From NCBI GenBank assembly GCA_020720185.1, contig DYPB01000122.1, positions 1 through 5,776 of the forward strand: a DNA stretch of 5,776 nt, read 5' to 3'. The notes beneath the pieces are model-generated. The model was not told where the DNA came from. It did not search any database and saw nothing but the letters and a program-made list of their open reading frames with translations. Position 1 is the first letter of the stretch. Each line of letters starts with the position of its first letter. The position numbers and the translations under genes are program-made. Shown piece by piece: positions 5,704 to 5,776 of this stretch. Source of the stretch: Flavobacterium psychrophilum. Its GTDB lineage: Bacteria; Bacteroidota; Bacteroidia; Flavobacteriales; Flavobacteriaceae.

Positions 5704-5776
5704 CTAATTTCCAAATTCCTTAAACCCCTCTAATCCATTTTTTTCTTCACGATTAAATTGCCAATAGTATCGTATT
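5704..5776 (-). CDS. 3' end of a convergent gene (partial)
   Basis: Reading the minus strand from 5775, one frame is open for 23 codons and ends at TAG (5706-5704). It gives a protein-like tail rich in aromatic and charged residues (begins IRYYWQFNREEKNG, ends GLEGFKEFGN). The other minus-strand frame I read from the window edge stops within eight codons. It is too short to assign. It faces the operon, and only 28 bp separate the two stop codons. Confidence 0.55.
   Translation of the reverse strand, partial: IRYYWQFNREEKNGLEGFKEFGN

Noticed and set aside
5677..5720. Inverted repeat GAATTT..GGAAA / TTTCCAAATTC after the operon as a terminator
   Set aside because: It has a 3-nt bulge, a loop of about 19 nt, no adjacent T run, and overlaps the minus-strand coding tail.

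Overview
The window looks like a piece of chromosome from an AT-rich member of the Bacteroidota, probably a Flavobacteriia-like lineage. The evidence is two good matches to the Bacteroidota promoter (TTG, a 19-21 bp spacer, TAnnTTTG), a lack of clear Shine-Dalgarno sequences, Lys/Asn/Ile-rich proteins, and many exported proteins whose signal peptides end in a short polar stretch before Gln or Asn. No rRNA, tRNA, CRISPR array or insertion sequence was seen.

Left part (1-1585): the last codons of an upstream gene (1-45) carry a promoter (13-42). A leader with no convincing gene follows, then a 219-aa protein with the active-site pattern of a PD-(D/E)XK nuclease (158-817). Its base composition is visibly richer in G+C than the right part. 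After a 108-bp gap comes a complete cytoplasmic alpha/beta hydrolase of the phospholipase/carboxylesterase family (926-1585) with an intact Ser-Asp-His triad.

Middle (1586-2198): a self-contained transcription unit. A strong promoter starts right after the hydrolase stop codon, drives one 161-aa exported protein with two membrane helices, and ends in a 15-bp perfect hairpin followed by eight T.

Right part (2223-5675): five tightly packed genes, the last three overlaps being 17, 32 and 14 nt, so this is almost certainly an operon. In order they encode a LolA-like exported protein, a YidD-family protein that unusually carries a signal peptide, two tandem paralogous proteins (signal peptide, helical TPR-like region, two-helix PGxG domain), and an exported all-helical protein. 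Every product appears to enter or cross the inner membrane. My inference is that they form an envelope system in which a second, exported YidD acts with a LolA-fold protein and membrane-anchored TPR scaffolds; the small protein at 1643 may belong to it. The function is not known to me. The window ends with the 3' end of a convergent minus-strand gene (5704-5776).
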